This document shows positions 33,738 through 42,792 of a DNA stretch of 64,000 nucleotides, piece by piece. Numbering within the stretch: position 1 is the first letter of the stretch; the number at the start of each line of letters is the position of its first letter. Source of the DNA: Shouchella clausii (lineage in GTDB: Bacteria > Bacillota > Bacilli > Bacillales > Bacillaceae_D). The stretch is taken from contig NZ_CP019985.1 in assembly GCF_002250115.1 (NCBI RefSeq), forward strand, positions 992,001 through 1,056,000. Direction: 5' to 3'. The notes under the pieces are model-generated. The model was not told where the DNA came from, did no database searches, and saw nothing but the letters and a program-made list of their open reading frames with translations. The translations under genes and the position numbers were made by a program.

Positions 33738-34664
33738 CTACCCTTTAATTCCTGACAAGGCAATTCCTTGGATAAAATGCTTTTGGGCAATGAAAAACAG
33801 TACGACGAGTGGGAAAATGACCATTGTGCTTGCAGCCATCATCGGCCCCCATTGCATCGTTTGCTGTCCATTAAACATTTGCAACCCAAGAGCTAGCGTG
33901 TATTTATCGATATCATTTAAGTAAATCAACGGTGTCAAAAAGTCATTCCAGCTTCCCATAAATGAAAGAATTGCGACCGTTATGAGCGCCGGTTTCGATA
34001 AGGGGACGACGATCCGCCAAAAGATGCCAAACAAGCTGCAGCCATCAATGATAGCTGATTCCTCCAATTCTTTAGGAATAGCTCGAAAAAATTGGCGCAA
34101 TAAAAAGATAAAGAAAGCGTTTCCTAAAAAAGCAGGAACGACCAATGGCAAGAATGTGTTCACCCAGCCAAGCTCTGTAAAAATCAAATACACGGGGATC
34201 ATCGTCACCTGGGGCGGCAGCATCATCGTGCACAGCAATAAAATAAACCAGAAGTTCCTGCCCTTTCCTTTAATTCGCGCAAACGCGTAAGCGACAATGG
34301 CACTGGAAGCGACAGTGCCGATGACCGTCAGCCCCGTCACCACGATCGTGTTCCAGTAAAACTGCAAAAAAGGCACCAATTCAAACACTTCTCGGTAGTT
34401 GGCAAAATCAAATGGCGCTGGCCATAAAGTCGGCGGATACGAGATTGCTTGTGACTCGGTTTTGATTGATGTGGAAATCATCCATAAAAAAGGCAGAATA
34501 AACAGAATCGATAACAAGACAAGCATCAGATAAATCATTAAACGGTCTAGTTTCTTTTGCCTCGTGTGATTTTTAAAAACCGGCCTTGTTTCCTTGATCG
34601 GTCCTGGCGTTCTTCCAGGCGTGACCGGTTCGATTTGCCGATTTGCTTGGTACCGTTCCTCCAA
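33738..34664 (-). CDS. Oligosaccharide ABC permease, MalG-like (mannan operon)
   Basis: A 308-residue CUT1 permease. The N-terminal 45 residues are polar (a cytoplasmic extension), then about six helices. The EAA docking loop is ESAIIDGCSLFGIFWRIVVP, and TMMLPPQVTMIPVYLIF precedes it. It starts with TTG 34664, with AAGGGGG 7 nt upstream. It lies 18 nt after the partner permease and about 125 bp before the binding protein. No ATPase is encoded in the operon. Confidence 0.88.
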   Translation of the reverse strand: MEERYQANRQIEPVTPGRTPGPIKETRPVFKNHTRQKKLDRLMIYLMLVLLSILFILPFLWMISTSIKTESQAISYPPTLWPAPFDFANYREVFELVPFLQFYWNTIVVTGLTVIGTVASSAIVAYAFARIKGKGRNFWFILLLCTMMLPPQVTMIPVYLIFTELGWVNTFLPLVVPAFLGNAFFIFLLRQFFRAIPKELEESAIIDGCSLFGIFWRIVVPLSKPALITVAILSFMGSWNDFLTPLIYLNDIDKYTLALGLQMFNGQQTMQWGPMMAASTMVIFPLVVLFFIAQKHFIQGIALSGIKG

Positions 34665-34681
34665 AGCATTTCCCCCTTTCT

Positions 34682-35584
34682 TCAGTCGTCATATTCGTAA
34701 TAAACTTTCTTGCCAAAAAATTTGAATTGCAGCAACGTGAAGATCAAAACAATGACAAACAATATCCAAGCAAGTGCGGATGCATAGCCCATATTGAAAA
34801 ACTCAAATGCATTTTGGTAGAGGTAAAGCACGTAAAACAAAGACGCATAATTTGGCCCGCCACCACTCATCACATAAGCTTGAGTGAACATTTGGAAAGA
34901 CCCGATCACGCCCATAATCAAATTGAAAAAAATAACATGAGAAGTCATTGGGATTGTAATATGCCAGAACTTCCGCCATTTTCCGGCCCCATCAATCTCA
35001 GCCGCTTCATACAAACTTGGAGGTACACCTTGTAAGCCGGCCAAATAAATAATCATGCCGCCGCCGACACCCCAGAGACTCATAATAATCAATGCTGGCT
35101 TCACCATCGACTCACTTAATAGCCACCGAGAAGTCGGCAAACCAATAAAATCAAGGAGCGCATTCGCCAAACCAAATTCAGGCTGGAAAATAAGCACCCA
35201 TAGCAGCGAGCTTGCTACAGCAGGAACGATCGACGGCAAATAAAAGATCGTTCTAAAAACCCCCATAAACTTTACTTTTTGGTTGAGAAGCACTGCCAAC
35301 AAATAGCCGAAAGCAAGCCCGAGGGGAACACCAAGAAACGTATAGAAAAACGTGTTCCACATCGTTTTCCAAAACAGCGGATCATGAAAAAACAAACGTT
35401 CATAGTTTTCGAGCCCGATCCATTCAGCACTACCCATCACTTGCCACTCTGTAAACGACATATAAAACGAGTAAATCATTGGCCCCGCAGCCAATGCTAA
35501 AAATCCAATCAGCCACGGGGAAATGAACAAGTAAAATGCTAGCGTCTTGCTTCTGCGCAACCTCGCCAACGATGGCTGCCTCAT
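34682..35584 (-). CDS. Oligosaccharide ABC permease, MalF-like (mannan operon)
   Basis: A 300-residue CUT1 permease. The N-terminus is basic (RQPSLARLRRSKTLAFYLF), then PMIYSFYMSFTEWQVMG. The EAA loop is EAAEIDGAGKWRKFWHITIP and GGPNYASLFYVLYLYQNAFEF is near the C-terminus. ATG 35584 follows GAGGAGG; a longer reading overlaps the kinase gene. It pairs with the 33738-34664 permease. Confidence 0.9.
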   Translation of the reverse strand: MRQPSLARLRRSKTLAFYLFISPWLIGFLALAAGPMIYSFYMSFTEWQVMGSAEWIGLENYERLFFHDPLFWKTMWNTFFYTFLGVPLGLAFGYLLAVLLNQKVKFMGVFRTIFYLPSIVPAVASSLLWVLIFQPEFGLANALLDFIGLPTSRWLLSESMVKPALIIMSLWGVGGGMIIYLAGLQGVPPSLYEAAEIDGAGKWRKFWHITIPMTSHVIFFNLIMGVIGSFQMFTQAYVMSGGGPNYASLFYVLYLYQNAFEFFNMGYASALAWILFVIVLIFTLLQFKFFGKKVYYEYDD

Positions 35585-35612
35585 ATATTTCCTCCTCTCA
35601 ACACATAGCTTC

Positions 35613-36545
35613 TTATCCTGCAACTTCTGGTTTTGGGCGAAAGGACTGGTTAAAATAAGCAACAGCCCCAATTAAATTGGCATCATTGCCAAATCGGCAT
35701 TTGCATAAATTGGGTCGCAGATCCGCCATCGAATTGGCTGTGATAAGCAAATCAATTTTCTCGTAAATACGTGAAATGTAATCGCATCGTTCACTAATTG
35801 CTCCGCCTATAAGAATCGCTTCTGGGTCATAGGCAAATTGTAAATTGTACAGGCCTACTGCCAAATAATAAAAATGCCGATCAACTTCCCTACGGGCGAC
35901 TTCATCACCAGCTTCAGCCAGTTCAAATACGCGAACGGCATCAATATTTGTTCGTTTCGCAGCAGACACTCGTTTCGCCAGTTCAACGGGTGATGTGATG
36001 CCGCTGAATGTTTCGCCGTGCTTATTCATTACCATGTAGCCAAATTCTCCGCCGTAGCCGTTCGCTCCCCGATGGAGGGCGCCGTCCTTAATGATCGCAC
36101 CGCCTATGCCTGATCCGGATACAACCATAATGATGTCTTTCATTTTTCGCGCGCTTCCTAGCCATGTCTCCGCAAGAGCCGCACAGTTCGCATCATTTTC
36201 AAAGCTAACTGCTAGCTGCATGCATTCCTGTGCCTTCGGCTTAAATGGAACTTCATGCAAGTAAGGGATGGCGCTGCCGCCGTCAATAAACCCTGTTATT
36301 TGGTTTGGTATTCCAGGCGTGCTGAATGCGGCGCCTGAAAGTGTATAGTCAGCGGCATAACGATGTTTTATGTCCTGTAACAATTCAAGCAGAAGCGCCA
36401 TACTTGCAGGGGTCGCATCGCTGCCCTTTTGCAATATGTCCCCTTTAGCTGTTACTACGCCATGTTTAATGGTCGTCCCGCCGATGTCGAATGCCAACAA
36501 ATTCAGATGCTTTCTCTCCCTTCCAACAACTTCGCTAAAAGCCAT
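35613..36545 (-). CDS. ROK-family sugar kinase
   Basis: A protein of about 310 residues of the ROK family, which phosphorylates hexoses with ATP. The ATP motif is LLAFDIGGTTIKHGVV, the catalytic region is SFENDANCAALAE, and IIMVVSGSGIGGAI and HRGANGYGGEFGYM follow. The zinc-binding Cys cluster of glucokinase-type ROK proteins is not seen, so this may be a mannokinase- or fructokinase-like variant. The start is uncertain: ATG 36545 overlaps the GH1 stop by 11 nt, and a TTG near 36500 is possible. It would phosphorylate the monosaccharide released by the GH1 enzyme. Confidence 0.85.
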   Translation of the reverse strand: MAFSEVVGRERKHLNLLAFDIGGTTIKHGVVTAKGDILQKGSDATPASMALLLELLQDIKHRYAADYTLSGAAFSTPGIPNQITGFIDGGSAIPYLHEVPFKPKAQECMQLAVSFENDANCAALAETWLGSARKMKDIIMVVSGSGIGGAIIKDGALHRGANGYGGEFGYMVMNKHGETFSGITSPVELAKRVSAAKRTNIDAVRVFELAEAGDEVARREVDRHFYYLAVGLYNLQFAYDPEAILIGGAISERCDYISRIYEKIDLLITANSMADLRPNLCKCRFGNDANLIGAVAYFNQSFRPKPEVAG

Positions 36546-37923
36546 TGTTTTCAATGACCGTTTTAAACCACCAGCCACTTTTCTTAACCGTCCGTTTGCC
36601 ATCGTTTTCTAAATCAACAGATACAAATCCATAGCGGTTTTTATAAGCATTTGTCCACGACCAATTGTCCATAAACGTCCACAAATGGTACCCTTTCACA
36701 TTGGCGCCCTCCGTCAGCGCTTTATGGAGCCAGCGCAAATGGTTTGCGATGAATTCAATTCGGTAATCATCTTGTATGACACCAGCTTCATCACGAAACT
36801 TTTCTTCGCCTTCAACGCCCATTCCGTTTTCCGAAATGAAGCATTCGATATTTCCATAATGGTCCTTTACGTTCATCAATAAATCATAGATGCCTTTTTC
36901 GTAAATTTCCCAGCCACGATGGGGATTGATTTTTTTGCCAGGCATATCATAGCCGTCAAAAAATGATCCAGGCATAAGCGGTCTCTCTCCTATAGGCGTT
37001 TCTTTCGCTTTCACTCGCCGAGGTTGATAATAATTGATGCCTAGTAAGTCGACTGTGTTGGCGGCAATTAGTGCTTTGTCGCCTTCTTCTACATGAGGCA
37101 TAAGGCCATATTGTTTTAAAATTTCCACTAGTTCTTGCGGAAAAGTCCCTTTTACAGACGGATCGAGAAAAGAACGGTTAAAAAAAGCATCAGCGAGTTT
37201 AGCCGCTTCTACATCTCGTTCAACTTCCTCTGAACGAGGGTAGGATGGCGTTAAGTTTAAAATGATGCCGATTTTGCCCTCTTGCCCTAAACGGCGGTAA
37301 CGTTCAATCGCAAGCGCACTGGAAAGCATTGTATGGTAGCCAACTTGGACTGCACGCTTGAAATCAACGACTTTCGGGTAATGGAACTCGTATAAATAAC
37401 CGCCTTCCACTGGCACAATCGGTTCATTATGGGTAAACCACGTTTTCACACGGTCCCCGAAATGCGTAAAGCATCTTTCTGCGTAACGAGCAAATGCATA
37501 CGCAACTTCACGGTTTTCAAAGCCGCCTATTTTCTGCATCGCCATTGGCATATCAAAGTGAAACAAGTTAACAAATGGCGTAATCCCTGCAGCAAGTAAT
37601 TCATTAATGACTTGATCGTAAAATTGAACGGCTTTTTCGTTCACCGCGCCATTTCCTGAAGGAATAAGCCTTGACCACGAGATTGAGAAACGAAATGATG
37701 TATGGCCAAGTTTTTTCATCAAAGCAATGTCTTCCTTATAGCGATCATAAAATTGCGATGTTTTGGCCGGCCCTACCTCGTTAAAAAAACGGTTCGGCTC
37801 CATTTCATACCAGTGATCCCAAATGTTTTTGCCTTTGCCGTCTCGGTCTGCCGCACCTTCAATTTGCGTAGCCGACACGGCCGTCCCCCACCAAAAGTCA
37901 GGTGGAAACAGATACGTCGTCAT
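36535..37923 (-). CDS. GH1 beta-glycosidase (probable cytoplasmic oligosaccharide hydrolase)
   Basis: A 462-residue family 1 glycoside hydrolase. The acid/base Glu is in TWFTHNEPIVPVEG and the nucleophile Glu in CFISENGMGVEG; FPPDFWWGTAVSATQIEGA is the usual start. The C-terminal LWTFMDNWSWTNAYKNRYGF differs from the 6-phospho-sugar signature of PTS-linked enzymes, and the operon imports sugars by ABC rather than PTS. It could therefore be a beta-glucosidase or beta-mannosidase. ATG 37923 has AAAGGGGAG upstream. It is the first gene of the operon, behind a perfect cre box. Confidence 0.9.
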   Translation of the reverse strand: MTTYLFPPDFWWGTAVSATQIEGAADRDGKGKNIWDHWYEMEPNRFFNEVGPAKTSQFYDRYKEDIALMKKLGHTSFRFSISWSRLIPSGNGAVNEKAVQFYDQVINELLAAGITPFVNLFHFDMPMAMQKIGGFENREVAYAFARYAERCFTHFGDRVKTWFTHNEPIVPVEGGYLYEFHYPKVVDFKRAVQVGYHTMLSSALAIERYRRLGQEGKIGIILNLTPSYPRSEEVERDVEAAKLADAFFNRSFLDPSVKGTFPQELVEILKQYGLMPHVEEGDKALIAANTVDLLGINYYQPRRVKAKETPIGERPLMPGSFFDGYDMPGKKINPHRGWEIYEKGIYDLLMNVKDHYGNIECFISENGMGVEGEEKFRDEAGVIQDDYRIEFIANHLRWLHKALTEGANVKGYHLWTFMDNWSWTNAYKNRYGFVSVDLENDGKRTVKKSGWWFKTVIENNGF

Positions 37924-38011
37924 CGTTCTCCCCTTTTCCAACAAATTTTGTTGTCTTGTTCATTTTTTAAGTTAACGTTTAAGTAAAAATAAAGATAAGA
38001 TAACCTTAATA

Positions 38012-38025
38012 TGAAAGCGTTTACT
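38012..38025. promoter_or_regulatory. Perfect cre site upstream of the mannan operon
   Basis: TGAAAGCGTTTACT matches TGWAARCGYTWNCW at all 14 positions and lies about 89 bp upstream of the GH1 start, between it and the regulator's terminator. The adjacent LacI-family regulator could also bind here. Confidence 0.75.
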
Positions 38026-38052
38026 AGTCAATAGGAAAACTGAAAATAAAAA

Positions 38053-38072
38053 AACAGCTTTTGCAAGCTGTT
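38053..38072 (-). terminator. Terminator of the LacI-family regulator
   Basis: AACAGCTT-TTGC-AAGCTGTT forms an 8-bp stem, followed on the minus strand by TTTTTTTATTTTC. It separates the regulator from the mannan operon. Confidence 0.85.
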
Positions 38073-38093
38073 GGAAGAAGTACGTTTAGTTGT

Positions 38094-39104
38094 TCAATCA
38101 TGTTGAATGTTTTTAACAGATTCGCGGAAGACAATCGATCCTTTAATTAACATCCTACCGTACCCAACGCTGCCTTTATCGCCTTCAAGCTTTTCAATCA
38201 TTCGTTTTGTGGCTACTTTGGCCATCTCTTCTACATCGACTTCCACTGTTGTTAAAGGCGGGGTCGACAATGTTGCGTAAATATCATTATCAAAGCCAAC
38301 AACAGAGCAGTCTTCTGGGACACGGACCCCGCTATCCGTTAACTTTTTTATAAGCAAATAGCCTACGTGGTCGCAATTGCACACAAAAGCAGTCGGCAGC
38401 TTTTCCGGTAATACGAAGTCGATAAAACGACCTGAATCATCCCGATCACTGACCAAGTTACGTTCATTGAAAGGGAGCCGGTGTTCAAGCAACGATTTAT
38501 ACATTCCTAAAAAGCGGTCTTGGATGCTACTTGTTGTGTGGACATTGCCAACGAACCCGATTTCACGGTGGCCTTGGCTAATCAAATAATTCGTCAACTC
38601 GTAAACAGCGTAAAAATTATCGGTGACGACCACATCTGCATTTAATTGGTCCATATAAAAATCAAGGAATACAAGGGGCACGTTTTCTTTTATTACATGT
38701 TCGATGTATTCTTTTTTTGGCTGGCCCAGTGCGATAACGCCGTCGGCTCTGTTTTCTAGAAATGCTTTCGGCAGCATGAGCCGCTCTTCATCATCCGCAC
38801 TCAATATTTGCAAGATCCCATAGTAATCATAGGATTCAAGCACCGAGATGATTTGCCTGTAAAATTTTAAATAAAATGCTTGCTCATCACCGGCGAATCG
38901 TTCAGGGATTAAAATGACGATATTATTGGTGCGCCCGCTTCTCATCGACTTAGCGGCCGCATGAAAGCGATAGCCCATTTCAGCAGCTATCTGCTTAATT
39001 TTTCGTTTCATATCCTCGCTTACGCCTTCTTTATCATTCAGCGCTTTTGAAACGGTTACCGTACTCACACCAGCTTTTTTCGCGATATCACCCATCGTGA
39101 CCAT
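38094..39104 (-). CDS. LacI-family transcriptional regulator of the mannan operon
   Basis: A 336-residue repressor. The HTH is MGDIAKKAGVSTVTVSKALN with hinge GVSEDMKRKIKQIAAEMGY, followed by a periplasmic-binding-like sugar domain (VFLDFYMDQLNADVVVTDNF, CSVVGFDNDIYATLSTPPLTTVEV). AAGGAG is upstream of the ATG. It lies directly upstream of the GH1 gene on the same strand but is closed by its own terminator. It is most likely the local repressor, with a mannan-derived sugar as inducer. Confidence 0.9.
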   Translation of the reverse strand: MVTMGDIAKKAGVSTVTVSKALNDKEGVSEDMKRKIKQIAAEMGYRFHAAAKSMRSGRTNNIVILIPERFAGDEQAFYLKFYRQIISVLESYDYYGILQILSADDEERLMLPKAFLENRADGVIALGQPKKEYIEHVIKENVPLVFLDFYMDQLNADVVVTDNFYAVYELTNYLISQGHREIGFVGNVHTTSSIQDRFLGMYKSLLEHRLPFNERNLVSDRDDSGRFIDFVLPEKLPTAFVCNCDHVGYLLIKKLTDSGVRVPEDCSVVGFDNDIYATLSTPPLTTVEVDVEEMAKVATKRMIEKLEGDKGSVGYGRMLIKGSIVFRESVKNIQHD

Positions 39105-39219
39105 CTTACCACTCCTTCTTACGTTCCAACTATAGTTTACCTTTTTAGAACGATTCTGTTAAGCATAGGATGGAAGAACAAAAGTTTAACGATAAAGTAA
39201 CAACACGAACTACAAGACA

Positions 39220-39249
39220 AACAGGAGCAGGTACTTGCCTGCTCCTGTT
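39220..39249 (-). terminator. Terminator of the MurNAc operon
   Basis: AACAGGAGCAGG and CCTGCTCCTGTT form a perfect 12-bp stem with a 6-nt loop. On the minus strand TGTCTTG follows. It overlaps the mupG stop. Confidence 0.75.
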
Positions 39250-40306
39250 ACATCCATTTAATTTTCCAATTTTGCCCACCTTTTATGTGCTTGATTAAAG
39301 GTACATCGGCGTCAATCACCCGGCCTAGCACATTTACTTTCTCATCAGCTGGCAAGTCTGTTTTTGTAATTTGTACTTCGCCTTGATAACGGCCGTAACG
39401 GTTATTGTCGATTGTCACGGTGCCAATAGGCCGCGCTACCGTGTTTGCCGGCGTTACGTCTCGCTTCCCAATCGACGCGAAGGAACGAGACGACTCTGAC
39501 CGGAGGACATCACGGGCTGCATCTTTGCGGTTGCGGTGTTTTCCCTCTAAATCAACGACATTCTCTCCCGCTGCCTGCACCCGCAACAACACAGCTTTTT
39601 CATTATGATAGACGTGAAATTGCTCAAAGCTGCTATCAGACAAGCCCTTGTCGCCGACTAAAATCGTTTCAATGCCTTCGCCTTCATATAGATCTAGAAA
39701 CGAGGCAAACGGCGACATCTCCCGATGGTCTTCAAGTGTCGGTAAACCCTTGAACAACGGAGCTCTTGGTATGTCGCCAGGGATAAACGCCATTACCGAA
39801 AAGCCCATTTCAGAAAGAAATGTGTTTGTTTGCCGAAAGTTTTCTCGGCTTAACCCCGTCTCAGGGCGAGGGTAAAAATTGTGCCATGCCTCGACTTTGT
39901 TTGGGTCGAGGCCGGCTTGGCGCAATGCGATTGCTTCCCTATGATCGAGGGTGCTTGCATTTAAGACAATTTGCATCTCTTGTGATAGGCGCACCACCGT
40001 CTCGTTCGCGACACCATAATCGATGCGCAGTCCTGTAACGCCCCACTCTTTTAAGTTGCTCGCTTGTTGCCATGACAAGTTTACATGTTTCATTGAGTCA
40101 GGCGACACATCGCATATAAGCCGCATATGATTCGCTTTGGCAAACATTCCAACTTGCTTGAGTCGTTCTGCATACAAAGAAGCATCGTCTTCAGGGATGT
40201 GCAATGAAGTAAACAGCACATTAAATCCAGCGGCAGCGGCTTTATTTAAATAAGCTTCTTGCTCTATAAATGGCTGGCTGAGATAAACGGACACACCAAG
40301 CTCCAC
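39248..40306 (-). CDS. mupG: 6-phospho-N-acetylmuramidase-like protein MupG
   Basis: A 352-residue cytoplasmic DUF871/MupG-family protein. The N-terminal TIM barrel (LGVSVYLSQPFIEQEAYL, LFTSLHIPEDDASLYAERL, VTGLRIDYG) and a small C-terminal beta domain are intact. In Staphylococcus aureus MupG hydrolyses MurNAc-6-phosphate-GlcNAc, releasing GlcNAc and MurNAc-6-P, which MurQ then uses. GTG 40306 has GGAGGTG 10 nt upstream. It is the last gene of murQ-murP-mupG, so the substrate is probably the disaccharide phosphorylated during import. Confidence 0.88.
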   Translation of the reverse strand: MELGVSVYLSQPFIEQEAYLNKAAAAGFNVLFTSLHIPEDDASLYAERLKQVGMFAKANHMRLICDVSPDSMKHVNLSWQQASNLKEWGVTGLRIDYGVANETVVRLSQEMQIVLNASTLDHREAIALRQAGLDPNKVEAWHNFYPRPETGLSRENFRQTNTFLSEMGFSVMAFIPGDIPRAPLFKGLPTLEDHREMSPFASFLDLYEGEGIETILVGDKGLSDSSFEQFHVYHNEKAVLLRVQAAGENVVDLEGKHRNRKDAARDVLRSESSRSFASIGKRDVTPANTVARPIGTVTIDNNRYGRYQGEVQITKTDLPADEKVNVLGRVIDADVPLIKHIKGGQNWKIKWM

Positions 40307-40324
40307 TCTTTCTTCACCTCCAGC

Positions 40325-41677
40325 TTAAATGTCTTTCGCCATTTCTTCTTTAAAACCGAACATGTAGGTGAACAGAAAACCAAACAAATAGGCTAGCGCA
40401 ATACCACCTAAATAATAGAGGTATTTGCCTTCCGCAATTAACGGTGTAAGGGACAAGCCGGAAACCCCGATTCCTGTAGAGCCTGTGGCAAATATTGCTT
40501 GCATGGCCCCACCAACAGCTGCTCCTAAGCTGGCTGTCACAAACGGGCGCCCAAGTGGGAGCGTGACCCCATAAAGCAACGGTTCCCCGATGCCAAGGAA
40601 GCCAACAGGCAAGCCGCCTTTAATAATATTGCGTAGACGGGGATTCCGCGTTTTAACAAAAATAGCGATTGCTGCGCCAACCTGGCCTGCTCCTGCCATT
40701 GCTAAAATTGGCAACAGCGTTGTAAATCCGAATACATTAATGAGCTCCGCATGAATTGGCGTTAAGCCATGATGCAACCCAACCATGACAAGCGGAAGGA
40801 AAAAGCCTGCCATAAGCGCCCCAGCAATCGGCCCACCCATGTTTAGAATGAAGTGGATGCCAGATGTGATCCCATCCGATACAATACCGGCAACTGGCAT
40901 GATCGCATAAATCGATAAGAAGCCAACAATGACGACAGTAAATAGCGATGTAAAAATGATATCGACTGATTTCGGTATGACTTTGCGGATGTGGCGTTCA
41001 AAGAACGTCATTAACCATGCCGCAAAAATGACGCCAAACAATCCGCCGCGGCCTGGCACAAGCGCTTCGCCAAATACAGTCACCTCGGCAAGGGCCGGGT
41101 TGAAAATGAACATACCGGCAATCGCTCCTAGCACCGGTGTCCCGCCAAATTCTTTAGCCGTATTCCACCCAACCACAATCGCCAAATACGTAAATAGGCC
41201 GCCTCCTAAAATGGTCATTAACAAGAGCCATGTATGCTCTTCTTTTTGCATGCCTGAGTTAATGAGGAAGTTGGCAACGCCATTAATGATTCCCGATGCG
41301 ACGAGGCCAGGAATAAGAGGAATAAAAATATTCCCTAAGCTCCGCAAAAATTGTTTAAATGGTGTTTTGTTTTTCTTTTTCCGTTCTTCCTGTGCTTTAG
41401 CGGTCTGTTCTTCAAAAGACATTGACCCCGTATGGGCAAGCTTTTTCATTTCTTCTGTAACGACATTGACGGTACCTGGGCCAACGACAATTTGCCACGT
41501 GTCGTCTTCAACGACTCCCATAACCCCTTCAATTTTCTTTAACGCGTCTTGATTGACGAGGGCATCGTCTTTTACAGCAACACGGACACGCGTCATACAG
41601 TGGGTAAGGGAAGCGACATTTCCTTTCCCACCAATATGTTCAAGAATTTCTGAGGCCATGCGTTGTTCTTTATTCAC
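40325..41677 (-). CDS. murP: PTS MurNAc/GlcNAc-MurNAc transporter, EIIBC
   Basis: A 450-residue phosphotransferase permease. The EIIB domain (about 1-85) holds the phosphorylated Cys in SLTHCMTRVRVAVKD. The EIIC domain (about 105-440) has about ten membrane helices and PVGFLGIGEPLLYGVTLPLGRP. No EIIA domain is fused, so it needs one from another protein. This domain layout is typical of MurP. GTG 41677 has AAGGGG upstream. It lies between murQ and mupG, which supports import of MurNAc or the disaccharide. Confidence 0.92.
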   Translation of the reverse strand: MNKEQRMASEILEHIGGKGNVASLTHCMTRVRVAVKDDALVNQDALKKIEGVMGVVEDDTWQIVVGPGTVNVVTEEMKKLAHTGSMSFEEQTAKAQEERKKKNKTPFKQFLRSLGNIFIPLIPGLVASGIINGVANFLINSGMQKEEHTWLLLMTILGGGLFTYLAIVVGWNTAKEFGGTPVLGAIAGMFIFNPALAEVTVFGEALVPGRGGLFGVIFAAWLMTFFERHIRKVIPKSVDIIFTSLFTVVIVGFLSIYAIMPVAGIVSDGITSGIHFILNMGGPIAGALMAGFFLPLVMVGLHHGLTPIHAELINVFGFTTLLPILAMAGAGQVGAAIAIFVKTRNPRLRNIIKGGLPVGFLGIGEPLLYGVTLPLGRPFVTASLGAAVGGAMQAIFATGSTGIGVSGLSLTPLIAEGKYLYYLGGIALAYLFGFLFTYMFGFKEEMAKDI

Positions 41678-41699
41678 ACGTTTCCCCTTCTTTCACAAA

Positions 41700-42590
41700 T
41701 TATTTTTCTACCGTTTTGCGAATAAACCCTTTGGCGCTTTGCAGTTTCGTAAGCGCTTCATCATAAGAGCAATCAAGCAAAATCATCACAATTGCTGCCT
41801 TTACATGCCCATTTGCTTTTTGATAATAATCGTCTGCTGTCTCGTAGGTTGAATCGGTTGCTTCCATAATAATCCGTTTGGCGCGCTCAACTAGTTTTTC
41901 GTTTGTCGGTTGTACGTCGACCATTAAATTTTGATAGACCTTGCCAATTCCAACCATTGCTGTTGTTGAAATCATATTTAAAATGAGTTTTTGGGCTGTT
42001 CCTGCTTTTAAGCGAGTTGATCCAGTCAACACTTCCGGCCCCGTTTCTACTTCAATCGCAACAGCAGCGTATTGGCTCATTTTCGCCTCCTTGTTGCAAG
42101 CAATGGACACCGTGTTAGCCCCACGGGCCTCGGCTTCTTTCAACACGCCAATCGCATACGGCGTGCGGCCGCTAGCCGCAAGGGCAATAACCGTATCCTT
42201 TTCGCCTATATTTAAGCGGTTGCAATCATTTGCACCAGCACGCTCATCGTCTTCTGCTCCTTCGACTGCTTCCGTAAATGCTTGCTCGCCGCCGGCAATT
42301 ACGCCACGAACCATTTCCGGCGAAACACCGAAAGTAGGCTTGCACTCAACGGCATCTAAGACACCTAGGCGTCCTGAAGTGCCAGCGCCAGCATAAATGA
42401 GCCGTCCGCCCTGTTGGAAAGAGGCAATTACCAATTTGACCGCCTTTTCAATTTGCGGCAGTTGTTCTGCGATGGCTGTTGGCACTTTCCCATCTTCCTC
42501 ATTCATCGTTTTTAAAATATCGTTAATCGGCATACTGTCAAGCGCCATTGTCGCTTGGTTGCGCGTTTCTGTTTTTAACTTATTAAGCAA
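41700..42590 (-). CDS. murQ: N-acetylmuramic acid 6-phosphate etherase
   Basis: A 296-residue enzyme that removes the lactyl ether from MurNAc-6-phosphate, giving GlcNAc-6-phosphate and D-lactate. The SIS domain shows IYAGAGTSGRLGVLDAVECKPTF in pieces and VIAGGEQAFTEAVEGAEDD (catalytic Glu). TTG 42590 is chosen because AGAGGTG lies 5 nt upstream and the resulting MLNKLKTETRN matches the family's usual start; the GTG at 42599 is too close. It opens the operon behind a good sigma-A promoter. Confidence 0.94.
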   Translation of the reverse strand: MLNKLKTETRNQATMALDSMPINDILKTMNEEDGKVPTAIAEQLPQIEKAVKLVIASFQQGGRLIYAGAGTSGRLGVLDAVECKPTFGVSPEMVRGVIAGGEQAFTEAVEGAEDDERAGANDCNRLNIGEKDTVIALAASGRTPYAIGVLKEAEARGANTVSIACNKEAKMSQYAAVAIEVETGPEVLTGSTRLKAGTAQKLILNMISTTAMVGIGKVYQNLMVDVQPTNEKLVERAKRIIMEATDSTYETADDYYQKANGHVKAAIVMILLDCSYDEALTKLQSAKGFIRKTVEK

Positions 42591-42628
42591 AGCATTCACC
42601 TCTTAATCGATCGCATATTTATATGTTT

Positions 42629-42657
42629 ATTATCACCCCAAAGAAATAAAACGTCAA
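42629..42657 (-). promoter_or_regulatory. Sigma-A promoter of the MurNAc operon
   Basis: On the minus strand, TTGACG (42652-42657), 17 nt, GATAAT (42629-42634). Both hexamers differ from consensus by one base. It lies about 40 bp upstream of murQ. Confidence 0.75.
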
Positions 42658-42689
42658 CATAATTTTAATATATTACGAAATAAAATTTC
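42643..42689. promoter_or_regulatory. Candidate RpiR-type operators at the mur promoter
   Basis: GAAATAAAA occurs at 42643-42651 inside the promoter spacer. GAAATAAAATTTC (42677-42689) is a near-perfect inverted repeat just upstream of the -35. RpiR-family MurR proteins favour GAAA/TTTC-type repeats. The RpiR gene at 47.9-48.7 kb is a possible partner. Confidence 0.45.
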
Positions 42690-42792
42690 AGATAAGCCAT
42701 CCCTTCTAGCTATTATTGTTTTCCTTATTTGATCGTGGTACTTTCTAAAAGATGACGGCTTTGCAGTGCAGTTGCATGATGGAGGGAAAACG

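Noticed and set aside
40929-41552. Plus-strand 207-residue open frame
   Set aside because: Antisense to murP, whose domains are clear. The translation has no recognisable features.
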